Shown here: positions 26,541 to 34,459 of the stretch, piece after piece
How the letters are laid out: each line of letters starts with the position of its first letter
Position numbering within the stretch: the stretch's first letter is position 1
DNA from: Arsenophonus apicola
GTDB taxonomy: Bacteria; Pseudomonadota; Gammaproteobacteria; Enterobacterales; Enterobacteriaceae
Reading direction: 5' to 3'
DNA length: 64,000 nucleotides
Assembly: GCF_020268605.1 (NCBI RefSeq)
Contig: NZ_CP084222.1
Span: 124,001-188,000 of the forward strand
Notes under the pieces: generated by a model
The model's input: only the letters and a program-made list of their open reading frames with translations
Told to the model about the DNA's origin: nothing
The model's database searches: none
Program-made: the position numbers and the translations under genes

Positions 26541-27758
26541 ATGATGGCAGAACTTACAGGTAAAAATATCGTGCTTGGTGTTAGCGGTGGTATTGCCGCT
26601 TATAAAACACCGGAATTAGTTCGTCGTTTGCGTGATCATGGTGCAATTGTACGTGTGGTCATGACAAATGCCGCCAAATCTTTTATTACACCGTTAACAC
26701 TACAGGCTGTTTCGGGCTATCCAGTTGCTGATGATTTATTGGATCCTGCCGCAGAGGCAGCAATGGGTCATATTGAATTAGCTAAATGGGCAGATTTAAT
26801 TATTTTAGCACCTGCAACTGCAGATTTGCTTGCTCGTTTATCTGTTGGTATGGCTAATGATTTATTAACAACGGTCTGTTTAGCCTCAGAGGCAAAAATA
26901 GCTGTTGTGCCGGCAATGAATCAGCAGATGTATCTCGCTAATATTACTCAGCAAAATATTACATTACTTAAAGAGCGCCATGTTTTAGTTTGGGGCCCTG
27001 CTGAAGGCAGTCAAGCTTGTGGTGATGTTGGCCCCGGTCGAATGCTAGAGCCGTTAGCTATTGTTGAGTTAGCTGAGAATAGTTTTCAGCATAAGCAAGA
27101 TATGGTAAACCTGCATTTAGCAATTACGGCGGGGCCAACCCAAGAGGAAATCGATCCCGTTCGTTTTGTTACTAATCATAGTTCGGGAAAAATGGGTTTC
27201 GCGATAGCACAAGCGGCTGCAGAACGAGGTGCTAATGTAACACTTATTAGCGGTCCAGTTAATTTATCAACGCCTGCAGGCGTTAAACGTATTAATGTTG
27301 TCAGCGCGTTGGAGATGTATAACCAAGTACATAATATAATTGATAAACAACAAATTTTTATTGGATGTGCTGCAGTGGCTGATTATCGGCCAAAAGCGTT
27401 TACAAAAGAAAAAATTAAAAAGCAGGCAGACGAAATTACTCTGACATTGGTAAAAAATCCTGATATTGTGGCAAGTGTTGGTAAATTGACTAAAAATCGT
27501 CCTTATGTTGTTGGATTTGCAGCAGAGACACAAAATGTGGAAGAATATGCTCGTAATAAGCTTATCCAAAAAAATCTGGATCTTATTTGTGCAAATGATG
27601 TTTCATTAGCCGATCATGGATTCAATTCAGAAAGCAATGCCCTGAATTTATTTTGGGAAGATAAAGAGATACATTTACCTCATAGTCATAAATTAGAGCT
27701 TGGCCACCGTTTACTCGATGAGATACTTCAACGTTATGAAGAAAAAAATAGACATTAA
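26541..27758 (+). CDS. coaBC: Phosphopantothenoylcysteine decarboxylase / phosphopantothenate-cysteine ligase
   Basis: 405 residues (E. coli Dfp 406). Bifunctional CoA synthesis enzyme. The N-terminal FMN-dependent CoaC half has GVSGGIAAYKTPELVRRL, the active-site HIELAKWADLIILAPATADLLAR and VPAMNQQMY; the C-terminal CoaB half has TAGPTQEEIDPVRFVTNHSS, GKMG and VGFAAETQN. Either of two adjacent ATGs (26541, 26544) may start it. It overlaps dut by 23 bases. Divergent from radC. Confidence 0.97.
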   Translation: MMAELTGKNIVLGVSGGIAAYKTPELVRRLRDHGAIVRVVMTNAAKSFITPLTLQAVSGYPVADDLLDPAAEAAMGHIELAKWADLIILAPATADLLARLSVGMANDLLTTVCLASEAKIAVVPAMNQQMYLANITQQNITLLKERHVLVWGPAEGSQACGDVGPGRMLEPLAIVELAENSFQHKQDMVNLHLAITAGPTQEEIDPVRFVTNHSSGKMGFAIAQAAAERGANVTLISGPVNLSTPAGVKRINVVSALEMYNQVHNIIDKQQIFIGCAAVADYRPKAFTKEKIKKQADEITLTLVKNPDIVASVGKLTKNRPYVVGFAAETQNVEEYARNKLIQKNLDLICANDVSLADHGFNSESNALNLFWEDKEIHLPHSHKLELGHRLLDEILQRYEEKNRH

Positions 27759-28194
27759 AATTCTTGATCCTCGTGTAGGAAATGAATTTCCTTTACCCAC
27801 TTATGCGACAGAAGGATCTGCTGGATTAGATCTACGAGCTTGTTTAGATCAGGCGATACAATTAGAACCAGGTCAAACTAAGCTATTACCCACAGGATTA
27901 GCAGTACATATTGCAGATCAACAATTGGCTGCAGTAATTCTTCCTCGTTCAGGTTTAGGCCATAAGCATGGTGTTGTATTAGGAAATTTAGTCGGTTTAA
28001 TCGATTCTGATTATCAAGGTGAATTGATGGTTTCGGTCTGGAATCGTGGTAATACAAGTTTTACTATTGAACCGGGTGAGCGTATAGCACAAATGGTTTT
28101 TGTGCCAGTTGTTCAAGCTGAATTTAAGCTTGTACAAGATTTTGAAACGACAAAACGTGGTAGTGGTGGTTTTGGTCATTCAGGCCGCCAATAA
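27736..28194 (+). CDS. dut: dUTP diphosphatase
   Basis: 152 residues from the ATG at 27736, matching E. coli Dut; the frame from 27700 adds an unlikely head inside coaBC. Hydrolyses dUTP to dUMP, keeping uracil out of DNA. The five trimeric dUTPase motifs are visible: AGLDLRAC, PRSGLGHKHG, GNLVGLIDSDYQGEL, GERIAQMVFVP, and the C-terminal RGSGGFGHSGR that closes over the active site. Order coaBC-dut-slmA is as in E. coli. Confidence 0.97.
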   Translation: MKKKIDIKILDPRVGNEFPLPTYATEGSAGLDLRACLDQAIQLEPGQTKLLPTGLAVHIADQQLAAVILPRSGLGHKHGVVLGNLVGLIDSDYQGELMVSVWNRGNTSFTIEPGERIAQMVFVPVVQAEFKLVQDFETTKRGSGGFGHSGRQ

Positions 28195-28305
28195 TCTTAT
28201 TATTTATAAAATATTATCAATTTTTTGATTTTTAAGCTTTATAAATGATGAAAAGCAAGGATTGCGTGGTCTGTTTTGTTGTTTTATCAGGGGTCTTGTT
28301 TAGCC

Positions 28306-28905
28306 ATGGCAGGAAAAGAGATAGCAAAGAAGAAAAACAGGCGTGAGGAAATCTTGCAGGCGCTTGCGCAAATGTTGGAAACAAGTGATGGCAGCCAGCG
28401 CATTACCACAGCTAAGTTGGCAAGTCATGTTGGTGTATCTGAAGCAGCACTATACCGGCATTTCCCTAGTAAAGGGAAAATGTTTGATAGTCTTATTGAA
28501 TTTATTGAAAATTCTTTAATTTCACGTATTAATCTGATTCTGCAAGATGAGAAAGACACCATTAGGCGTATTCGCTTGATTTTAATGTTGATACTGGGTT
28601 TTGCGGAGAAAAATCCTGGATTAACACGAATAATGACAGCACATGCGTTGATGTTTGAGCAAGTTCAATTACAAGATAGGATTAGCCAATTGTTTGAACG
28701 TATCGAAGCGCAATTTAGACAGGTTTTAAAGGAAAGAAAAATACGAGATAAGCAAAGTTTTAGTTATGATGAGAGTTTATTAGCATCTCAACTATTAGTG
28801 TTTTGTGAGGGTATGTTATCACGATTTGTACGTTCAGAGTTTCGGTATTGCCCAACTAAAGAATTTGATGCACGCTGGCCTATGATCTTGGCGCAGTTAC
28901 AATAA
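28306..28905 (+). CDS. slmA: Nucleoid occlusion factor SlmA
   Basis: 199 residues from the ATG at 28306 (E. coli 198), where the protein aligns with the SlmA start; the frame from 28276 is longer. TetR-type DNA-binding protein that blocks FtsZ ring assembly over the chromosome. Seen: RREEILQALAQMLE, the helix-turn-helix TTAKLASHVGVSEAALYRHF, FDSLIEFIENSLISRINLIL, and C-terminal FCEGMLSRFVRSEF. Followed by a strong terminator. Confidence 0.97.
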   Translation: MAGKEIAKKKNRREEILQALAQMLETSDGSQRITTAKLASHVGVSEAALYRHFPSKGKMFDSLIEFIENSLISRINLILQDEKDTIRRIRLILMLILGFAEKNPGLTRIMTAHALMFEQVQLQDRISQLFERIEAQFRQVLKERKIRDKQSFSYDESLLASQLLVFCEGMLSRFVRSEFRYCPTKEFDARWPMILAQLQ

Positions 28906-28920
28906 TTAATTGTACTACTC

Positions 28921-28952
28921 ACTCCGCCTGATATTTGGGCGGAGTTTTTTTT
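28921..28952 (+). terminator. Rho-independent terminator after slmA
   Basis: ACTCCGCC (28921-28928) pairs with GGCGGAGT (28938-28945), followed by a run of eight T to 28952. Lies just past the slmA stop and before the convergent pyrE. Confidence 0.88.
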
Positions 28953-28983
28953 ACGCTAGTGGGTTAATAAAATTGCTAATTTT

Positions 28984-29640
28984 TTATTTGTTAAGAGGAG
29001 TGGTACCATAGTTTTCTCGATAAGCTTTCATCGTAGCCAAATGGGTTGACATATTCGGATTTTCACTTAAATAATCAATTAAATCATTCAAAGTAATAAT
29101 AGAAAATACCTGGCATTTGAATTTCTTTTCAATTTCTTGGACGGCTGATAGATTCTTTTCACCTTTCTCCTGACGATCTAGACTTAATATAACCGCACTA
29201 AGTTTAGCTTTATGTCGCTTAATTATTTCTGCAGATTCTTTAATTGCCGTTCCTGCTGTAATAACATCGTCAACGATCACAACATTTCCTTTTAATGGAC
29301 TACCGACTAATTCTCCACCTTCACCATGTTTTTTAACCTCTTTCCGATTGAAACAGTATGGCTTATCAAAGTGATAATGCTCAGATAGTGCAACCACCAT
29401 TGTTGTTACGATCGGAATACCTTTATAGGCCGGACCAAAAATAATGTCACAAGCAGGATTATGATCCATAAACGCTTGGGCATAAAAATGACCTAGTGCA
29501 GCTAAATCTTTTCCTGTATTAAAGAGGCCAGCATTAAAAAAATAGGGGCTCTTGCGACCAGATTTCAACGTAAATTCACCAAATTCCAATGCTTTTTTTT
29601 TCATGGCGAGTTTAATAAATTCGCGCTGATAGCCTTTCAT
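28984..29640 (-). CDS. pyrE: Orotate phosphoribosyltransferase
   Basis: 218 residues (E. coli 213). It converts orotate and PRPP to OMP in pyrimidine synthesis. Seen: EFTLKSGRKSPYFFNAGLFN, GPAYKGIPI, YCFNRKEVKKHGEGGELVG and the PRPP-binding NVVIVDDVITAGTAIKES. Downstream of rph on the same strand with 74 bases between. In E. coli this gap carries a UTP-sensing attenuator; no GC-rich hairpin plus T run is visible here, so that control may be absent. Confidence 0.97.
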   Translation of the reverse strand: MKGYQREFIKLAMKKKALEFGEFTLKSGRKSPYFFNAGLFNTGKDLAALGHFYAQAFMDHNPACDIIFGPAYKGIPIVTTMVVALSEHYHFDKPYCFNRKEVKKHGEGGELVGSPLKGNVVIVDDVITAGTAIKESAEIIKRHKAKLSAVILSLDRQEKGEKNLSAVQEIEKKFKCQVFSIITLNDLIDYLSENPNMSTHLATMKAYRENYGTTPLNK

Positions 29641-29714
29641 TAAATTTTCCTCTTTAATTTATCTTCTTTCAATTTAACAGCTATAAAAGACCGCTAGTAA
29701 GATATAATAGTTTA

Positions 29715-30428
29715 TTATTCTAATGCTTCTTTCTGGGCGGTAAAAATGGTTTGTAAGCCATTTTTTGCTAAAGAAAGCAGCGATAACAGCTCCTCATGAC
29801 TAAATGGTTCACCTTCTGCAGTACCTTGAATTTCGATCATTTTACCATTATCCATCATGACAATATTCATATCTGTTTCAGCGACAGAGTCTTCACTATA
29901 TTCTAGATCACAAATAGGTTTGCCATCCACTATGCCGACAGAAACCGCTGCAACCATTGATTTAAGCGGACTTTTTTTCAATTTTCCTTCTGCGACCATT
30001 TTGTTTAATGCATCAGTTAAAGCGACACAGGCACCCGAAATTGCAGCGGTACGAGTGCCTCCATCAGCCTGAATGACATCACAATCTAGTGTAATGGTAT
30101 ATTCACCTAATTGCTTTAAATCAACAGCAGCTCGTAGAGAACGTGCGATAAGGCGTTGTATCTCCATGGTGCGACCGGTTTGTTTGCCTTTTGCTGCTTC
30201 GCGTATATTACGAGAATTTGTTGCTCGTGGTAACATACCGTATTCTGCTGTTATCCAACCTTGTGATTGGCCTTTTAAAAAGCGGGGAACGCCTTCTTCG
30301 ATTGTGGCGTTACATAATACTTTGGTATCACCAAACTCAATCAGAACAGAACCTTCTGCATGTTTAGTATATTGACGGGTGATTTTTATAGGGCGCACCT
30401 GATCAGCCTGCCTATTCTCTGGACGCAT
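29715..30428 (-). CDS. rph: Ribonuclease PH
   Basis: 237 residues, full length (E. coli K-12 carries a frameshifted rph; intact homologues are about 238). A phosphorolytic 3'-5' exoribonuclease for tRNA 3' maturation. Seen: RPENRQADQVRPIKITRQYT, CNATIEEGVPRFLKGQSQGW, ATNSRNIREAAKGKQTGRT with the phosphate-binding arginine, and DCDVIQADGGTRTAAISGA. First gene of rph-pyrE and divergent from yicC. Confidence 0.97.
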   Translation of the reverse strand: MRPENRQADQVRPIKITRQYTKHAEGSVLIEFGDTKVLCNATIEEGVPRFLKGQSQGWITAEYGMLPRATNSRNIREAAKGKQTGRTMEIQRLIARSLRAAVDLKQLGEYTITLDCDVIQADGGTRTAAISGACVALTDALNKMVAEGKLKKSPLKSMVAAVSVGIVDGKPICDLEYSEDSVAETDMNIVMMDNGKMIEIQGTAEGEPFSHEELLSLLSLAKNGLQTIFTAQKEALE

Positions 30429-30546
30429 GGTGTTATCTCCGTAGTTAAATAATGTTGGTGGCGCATTATACGTTCTTCGACATTGAATGCCTATCCTATG
30501 CTTTCACTCAAGGTTATAATCTAATTTTTATTTATAGGAACGATAT

Positions 30547-31410
30547 ATGATCCATAGTATGACCGCTTTCGCACGACGAGATATAAAAAGTGAATGGGGA
30601 AATGCGGCTTGGGAGCTGCGTTCCGTTAACCAACGTTATCTTGAAACTTATATTCGCTTGCCGGAACAATTTAGAAGCCTGGAACCTGTGATTCGCGAGC
30701 GTCTACGTGCCAGATTAACACGAGGGAAAGTAGAGTGTAGTTTACGTTTTGAACTTAGTTCACATCAGCAGAGTGAATTAGTCCTAAATGAAGAGTTAGC
30801 TAACCAATTGATTAGAACTGCGAACTGGGTAAAAAAGAGTAGTGGTGAAGGCGAAATTAATCCGTTAGAAATTCTTCGCTGGCCTGGGGTTATGTTAGCT
30901 CAGGAGCAGAATTTGGATGTTATTTGTAAACATTTACTTAAAGAATTAGAATTTGCTTTAGATGATTTTATTCTCAATCGGGAAAGCGAAGGCGAGATGC
31001 TAAAGGTAATGATTGAGCAACGGCTAGATGCTGTTAGTCAGCAAATTCAAGATGTTCGTCATCAAATGCCGGAGATTTTAAAATGGCAGCGTGAGCGCTT
31101 ACAAACAAAATTAGCAGAGGCAGAAATTCAGATAGATAATAATCGATTAGAACAAGAGCTAATCATGTTAGCCCAACGTATCGATGTTGCAGAAGAACTT
31201 GATAGGATAGATGCTCATGTTAAAGAAACGCGTAATATTCTTAAAAAGCAAGAAGCTGTCGGTCGTCGGTTGGATTTTATGATGCAGGAATTTAATCGTG
31301 AAGCAAATACCTTGGCCTCTAAATCTATTAATAGCCAAGTGACTAATTCTGCTGTCGAATTAAAAGTCTTAATAGAACAAATGCGTGAGCAGATCCAAAA
31401 TATTGAGTAA
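30547..31410 (+). CDS. yicC: YicC family endoribonuclease
   Basis: 287 residues, identical in length to E. coli YicC. N-terminal MIHSMTAFARRD and WELRSVNQRYLETYIRLPEQ, a charged middle, and C-terminal RRLDFMMQEFNREANTLASK, all conserved in the YicC/YloC family. E. coli YicC has been reported as an endoribonuclease that acts on small RNAs. Divergent from rph, as in E. coli, and followed by a terminator. Confidence 0.95.
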   Translation: MIHSMTAFARRDIKSEWGNAAWELRSVNQRYLETYIRLPEQFRSLEPVIRERLRARLTRGKVECSLRFELSSHQQSELVLNEELANQLIRTANWVKKSSGEGEINPLEILRWPGVMLAQEQNLDVICKHLLKELEFALDDFILNRESEGEMLKVMIEQRLDAVSQQIQDVRHQMPEILKWQRERLQTKLAEAEIQIDNNRLEQELIMLAQRIDVAEELDRIDAHVKETRNILKKQEAVGRRLDFMMQEFNREANTLASKSINSQVTNSAVELKVLIEQMREQIQNIE

Positions 31411-31440
31411 GTTTTCATAGTAATTAACAACAAATCACAA

Positions 31441-31474
31441 AGCCAGAAGATACCTTGTATTTACTGGCTTTTTT
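31441..31474 (+). terminator. Terminator after yicC
   Basis: AGCCAG (31441-31446) pairs with CTGGCT (31464-31469) and is followed by a run of T to 31474. The 17-base loop is rather long. Confidence 0.6.
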
Positions 31475-31645
31475 ACTATCAGAATATTGAAGAAGAAATC
31501 ACAATTATAGTTGACCACTACAGTTTGATTGTTAGGGAGAGTTTACAAGTAGGTTATTTTAGGAAGTCTTAACAGTATTTGAATTACACTACAGGTAAGC
31601 CATCTGCATTATCAATCGATAGCGCTAATAAATATGAGAGATTAG

Positions 31646-31926
31646 ATGCATAATTCAACAAAATCAAATATTTGAATAAATAAAAAATTGATGAATCTGG
31701 CCTTGCATTTTGGTCGGCTAGAGAGCTTGCTAAGCAGCTAGAATATGCGGAATACGGACATTTCACGCCTGTTTTAGAATGAGTGAAAGATGCTTGTTCC
31801 CATAGTGTACACAATATTGAAGGTTATTTCGAAGATATCCTCGATATGGTCAATATTGGCTCAGCTGCACAAAGAAAATTAAATGAGGTAATACTGACTC
31901 GCTATTGCTTGAAGTCATATCTCTAA
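31646..31926 (+). pseudogene. dinD: Decayed dinD (DNA-damage-inducible protein D) remnant
   Basis: From 31687 the plus strand reads IDESGLAFWSARELAKQLEY, AEYGHFTPVLE, then a TGA at 31780, then VKDACSHSVHNIEGYFEDIL, DMVNIGSAAQRKLNEVILTRY and a stop at 31926. This is recognisably the DinD N-terminal region, where the E. coli protein has WSARQLGKLLGYSEYRHFIP and FEEILDMVKIGSNAKRAL. A possible start at 31646 (MHNSTKSN) is in another frame, so at least one frameshift and stops are present, and the C-terminal two-thirds are gone. In E. coli dinD lies directly after yicC, so this is the orthologous gene in decay. Confidence 0.8.
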
Positions 31927-32675
31927 TGACGTAAATAAGTGCTAAATATTTTTTGTTCCCATCACTTTTCACGACCACAATGGTCTCTAGGATCCATAAT
32001 AATATGTTGAAAAACTTAGCTGATAGAAGCTGTTATGGGAGCAAAAACTGTTGATTAGTTGACACGGTAGTTACATGAGTTAGTAAGTCTTCTTGATTTC
32101 ATTGGTTGAAGGGGTATTGCTTTTTATTTCTTTAATTAACTCATCTAGTTAATTAAAAAATTAGCTTAGTAAAAATATAATCAAATAATAATGCTAACCT
32201 CTTATCTAGTATTCATAATCACACTAGTTTAGTAAGTTAAGGATATTTTTTAAATTTGTTAGTGTGATGATAGAACGCACTTGTTTGCTATGATGTTGTT
32301 CTTACAAAAATATTGTTTATTAAAGACAATGTATTGAAAATTTTATCATAAGAATCGTGTATCAGAAAAATGTTACTTATTTAACGCATTTATTTTCATA
32401 AAGATTAACCCATTCATAATGTTTTAATATCGTAAAATTCTTAGATAATTTGAATATGTAGGATGTCCAACAGATAACTAAATGAAGTTTACCGCGCAAT
32501 TGAGATACAAATTAAATAGATTTCTAGAATGAAATATGGCTAATTAGTCGATATGTTGATTTAATTATAAATAAATTTGTAAGCAAAAGTTTATTTCTTT
32601 GTTAAGGTTAATATATTGATATATATGAAAAAATTAAAGTTTAATGAAGGAGAGTTGAATTATTAATAGCAAATT
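31927..32675. other. Gene-poor AT-rich stretch, no gene recognised
   Basis: About 750 bases between the dinD remnant and the small structured unit. No frame of note, no tRNA, no IS ends recognised. Probably eroded sequence left by loss of the genes that follow dinD in E. coli. Confidence 0.5.
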
Positions 32676-32753
32676 ATGATGAAAAAAAGCTATAAAGCCA
32701 GTAGAGACATTTTGCTTCTACTGACGATATGGCTTTATGATATTGAGAAATAA
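32676..32753 (+). CDS. Possible 25-residue hydrophobic small protein in a hairpin-rich region
   Basis: An ATG-ATG start at 32676 opens a 25-residue frame with a basic N-terminus (MMKKSYKASRD), a hydrophobic centre (ILLLLTIWLY) and a charged end (DIEK). The coding bases themselves form a stem: CAGTAGA and TCTACTG, enclosed by ATAAAGC and GGCTTTAT. The only clear ribosome-binding-like AAGGAG is about 25 bases upstream, so translation is doubtful. Short hydrophobic peptides encoded inside folded RNA are typical of type I toxins, but I recognise no family. The alternative is that the hairpin matters and the frame is chance. Confidence 0.25.
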   Translation: MMKKSYKASRDILLLLTIWLYDIEK

Positions 32754-32810
32754 ATTTCCCTGGTGTTGGCCAACTTGGCAGCCTGACCTTACATGAGGTC
32801 AGGTTTTTTT
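32692..32810 (+). ncRNA. Candidate structured small RNA ending in a strong terminator
   Basis: A compound hairpin (about 32692-32738) is followed by a Rho-independent terminator (CCTGACCT at 32782-32789, AGGTCAGG at 32796-32803, then seven T). No gene lies upstream on this strand for 1.3 kb except the dead dinD, so the terminator must serve some short transcript. A promoter-like TTGTTA plus TATATG pair lies near 32598-32626. No similarity to a named small RNA was recognised. Confidence 0.4.
32782..32810 (+). terminator. Orphan Rho-independent terminator upstream of luxR
   Basis: CCTGACCT (32782-32789) and AGGTCAGG (32796-32803) with a six-base loop, then seven T (32804-32810). A perfect eight-base stem. 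It isolates luxR from any upstream transcription. Confidence 0.85.
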
Positions 32811-32867
32811 ATTATTTTTATTTAAATCTAGTTGTGACTTTACCTTTTTTTATGCTTCGATTGTAGT

Positions 32868-32896
32868 TAGACTTAAGTCTAGTTTTGCACTATACT
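32868..32896 (+). promoter_or_regulatory. luxR promoter with palindrome over the -35
   Basis: A perfect 14-base palindrome TAGACTTAAGTCTA occupies 32868-32881. Its first six bases are a fair -35 (TAGACT) spaced 17 bases from TATACT at 32891-32896. The start codon follows 46 bases downstream with GGGGGAG as ribosome-binding site. A LuxR dimer or another regulator bound here would block RNA polymerase. The palindrome lacks the CTG-N10-CAG ends of classical lux boxes. Confidence 0.5.
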
Positions 32897-32942
32897 TTTA
32901 TCCTTACATGGAAGTTATTATGTATTTTGGGGGAGTAAGTGG

Positions 32943-33680
32943 ATGTCAAAGACGTTTTTTGATAATGATACGATAAATGATGTAATAAAAAACTACTTAG
33001 ATAGAGAATTAGCTGTTTTTGGGAAATTTAGGTATGCGTATATTATCCTGAATAAAAGAAATCCAGCGGAAATGTTTGCGATAACAAATTATCCAGATGA
33101 GTGGGTTGAAATATATAAGGAAAGGAATTATCAACAAATCGATCCCGTCATTATCTTTGCTCTTAATCGAGTTTCTCCTTTTGAGTGGGACGAAAGTTTG
33201 CCTATTAATTCTAATATTAATTTCTCCAAAATTTTCGATATTTCGAAAGATTATAATGTTGTAAATGGCTATACTTTTGTATTACATGATTATAATAATC
33301 GCCTTGCTATGTTATCAATCGTGATGTTTAGTTCAGAAGTTGTCGAAATAAAAAAGAAGATAAAAGAGCATAAAAATGATTTGCATATGCTTCTTCTTGA
33401 TGTTCATGAAAAAATCACCTCTCTGTATCGAGAGATGATTAGACAAAACTATCAGAACCCAGCAAGTGGAAAAGAGTGTTTTTCACCACGTGAAAATGAA
33501 ATTTTGTATTGGGCTAGTATGGGAAAAACCTACTCTGAAATTGCAACCATACTAGGTATAAAATTGGGTACAGTAAAATTTCATATTGGCAGTGTTGTGA
33601 AAAAATTGGGCGTTATGAACGCTAAGCATGCAATAAGACTTGGTGTCGAATTACAGCTCATTAAACCTGTCTCCAAATGA
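32943..33680 (+). CDS. luxR: LuxR-family acyl-homoserine-lactone receptor/regulator
   Basis: 245 residues. The N-terminal autoinducer-binding domain (about 20-160) shows the invariant pattern: YPDEWVEIYKERNYQQIDPV gives the conserved Trp, Tyr, Asp-Pro, and FEWDES the second Trp; NGYTFVLHD has the Gly. The C-terminal LuxR helix-turn-helix (about 178-240) reads FSPRENEILYWASMGKTYSE, IATILGIKLGTVKFHIGSVV, KKLGVMNAKHA with the conserved Glu, Leu and Gly. It is convergent with luxI and their ends overlap by 30 bases, the arrangement of esaR/esaI, expR/expI and yenR/yenI. Members of that group are often active without ligand and repress until AHL binds; whether that holds here is inference. Confidence 0.93.
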   Translation: MSKTFFDNDTINDVIKNYLDRELAVFGKFRYAYIILNKRNPAEMFAITNYPDEWVEIYKERNYQQIDPVIIFALNRVSPFEWDESLPINSNINFSKIFDISKDYNVVNGYTFVLHDYNNRLAMLSIVMFSSEVVEIKKKIKEHKNDLHMLLLDVHEKITSLYREMIRQNYQNPASGKECFSPRENEILYWASMGKTYSEIATILGIKLGTVKFHIGSVVKKLGVMNAKHAIRLGVELQLIKPVSK

Positions 33681-34313
33681 TGGATATATTAATGGCCATT
33701 TTTTTAAATTATTATTCACAAGGCTGTCATAATGGCTCCTTATCCTTCCAATTAACTTATTTTGATTTTTAGAATCTATGGGCAAAAGCAGCAGATACAC
33801 TTTTTCGTTTTTTTCTGATAAACCTTGTTCAATGATTGAAACTTCCCAACCTGAACGTTCTACTACTTTTAACATACCATGGCTGATAATAGTAAGAATT
33901 CCATCATAATCGCCTTTTTGAGCATAATTAATCATTGCTAGACATAGTATAAAAAAGACAGGATATTTGTCGCAATTTAGTTCTTTTGTTCGGTCTTTGG
34001 CCACAAAAAAGCGGCTTGATTCAATATAATTTCCCTTAGGAAGATTAAGATGTTTGAAAAAATGTGCAAATGTGCCTGTAATCATATTAGGAAATTGCAT
34101 TTCAATAAATCTGACACTACAGATAATGTTGTTATTTCTTACACCAAATAGATAGTTAGCCTTGTCATTATCATATTCATCAAACTCCATGCCATTAATA
34201 CAACTGACTGCCCAGTTAAGCCGATCTTTAAATGTTTCTTTTCTTAACGTAAATAATTCTTTTGATTTTTTTTCAGTCAAAAGGTTATAGTTCACATCGA
34301 ATATTTCTAACAT
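33651..34313 (-). CDS. luxI: Acyl-homoserine-lactone synthase, LuxI family
   Basis: 220 residues. It makes an N-acyl-homoserine lactone from S-adenosylmethionine and acyl-ACP in the cytoplasm. The conserved residues are in place: Arg and Phe in LRKETFKDRLNW, Trp and the acidic pair in EFDEYDNDKANYL, Arg in ICSVRFIEM, and ESSRFFV with Glu, Ser, Arg. ILTIISHGMLKVVERSGW carries a Thr at the position that in EsaI favours 3-oxo-acyl chains, so a 3-oxo-AHL is the better guess. GGAG sits five bases before the ATG. The 3' ends of luxI and luxR overlap by 30 bases. It looks intact. Confidence 0.94.
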   Translation of the reverse strand: MLEIFDVNYNLLTEKKSKELFTLRKETFKDRLNWAVSCINGMEFDEYDNDKANYLFGVRNNNIICSVRFIEMQFPNMITGTFAHFFKHLNLPKGNYIESSRFFVAKDRTKELNCDKYPVFFILCLAMINYAQKGDYDGILTIISHGMLKVVERSGWEVSIIEQGLSEKNEKVYLLLLPIDSKNQNKLIGRIRSHYDSLVNNNLKKWPLIYPSFGDRFNEL

Positions 34314-34412
34314 TTTTTCTCCATTATTTCATTTACTCGCAGATCCTATATTTAAAATTACTAAAATATTTCTATCTAGCGATACTATTTTTCGATTTCC
34401 ACTATGAGTAAC

Positions 34413-34459
34413 AATGCCTATTATATTTTGCCTTCTCTGTAGTTTTTTGTACACTAGTG
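34413..34459 (-). promoter_or_regulatory. Predicted luxI promoter with upstream 8-bp palindrome
   Basis: On the minus strand TATAAT at 34425-34420 has no recognisable -35 (six A at the 17-base spacing), as expected for an activator-dependent promoter. CACTAGTG (34452-34459) is centred at about -42.5 from the expected start near 34413, the place of the lux box at the classical luxI promoter. Its outer bases do not match the lux box consensus. The leader would be about 100 bases. Confidence 0.35.

Noticed and set aside
29641..29714. UTP-sensitive attenuator between rph and pyrE
   Set aside because: The E. coli-type GC-rich hairpin followed by T is not present in this 74-base AT-rich gap.
31584..31814. 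76-residue open frame on the minus strand after yicC
   Set aside because: It is antisense to the dinD remnant, has no recognisable motif or ribosome-binding site, and the plus strand explains the sequence.
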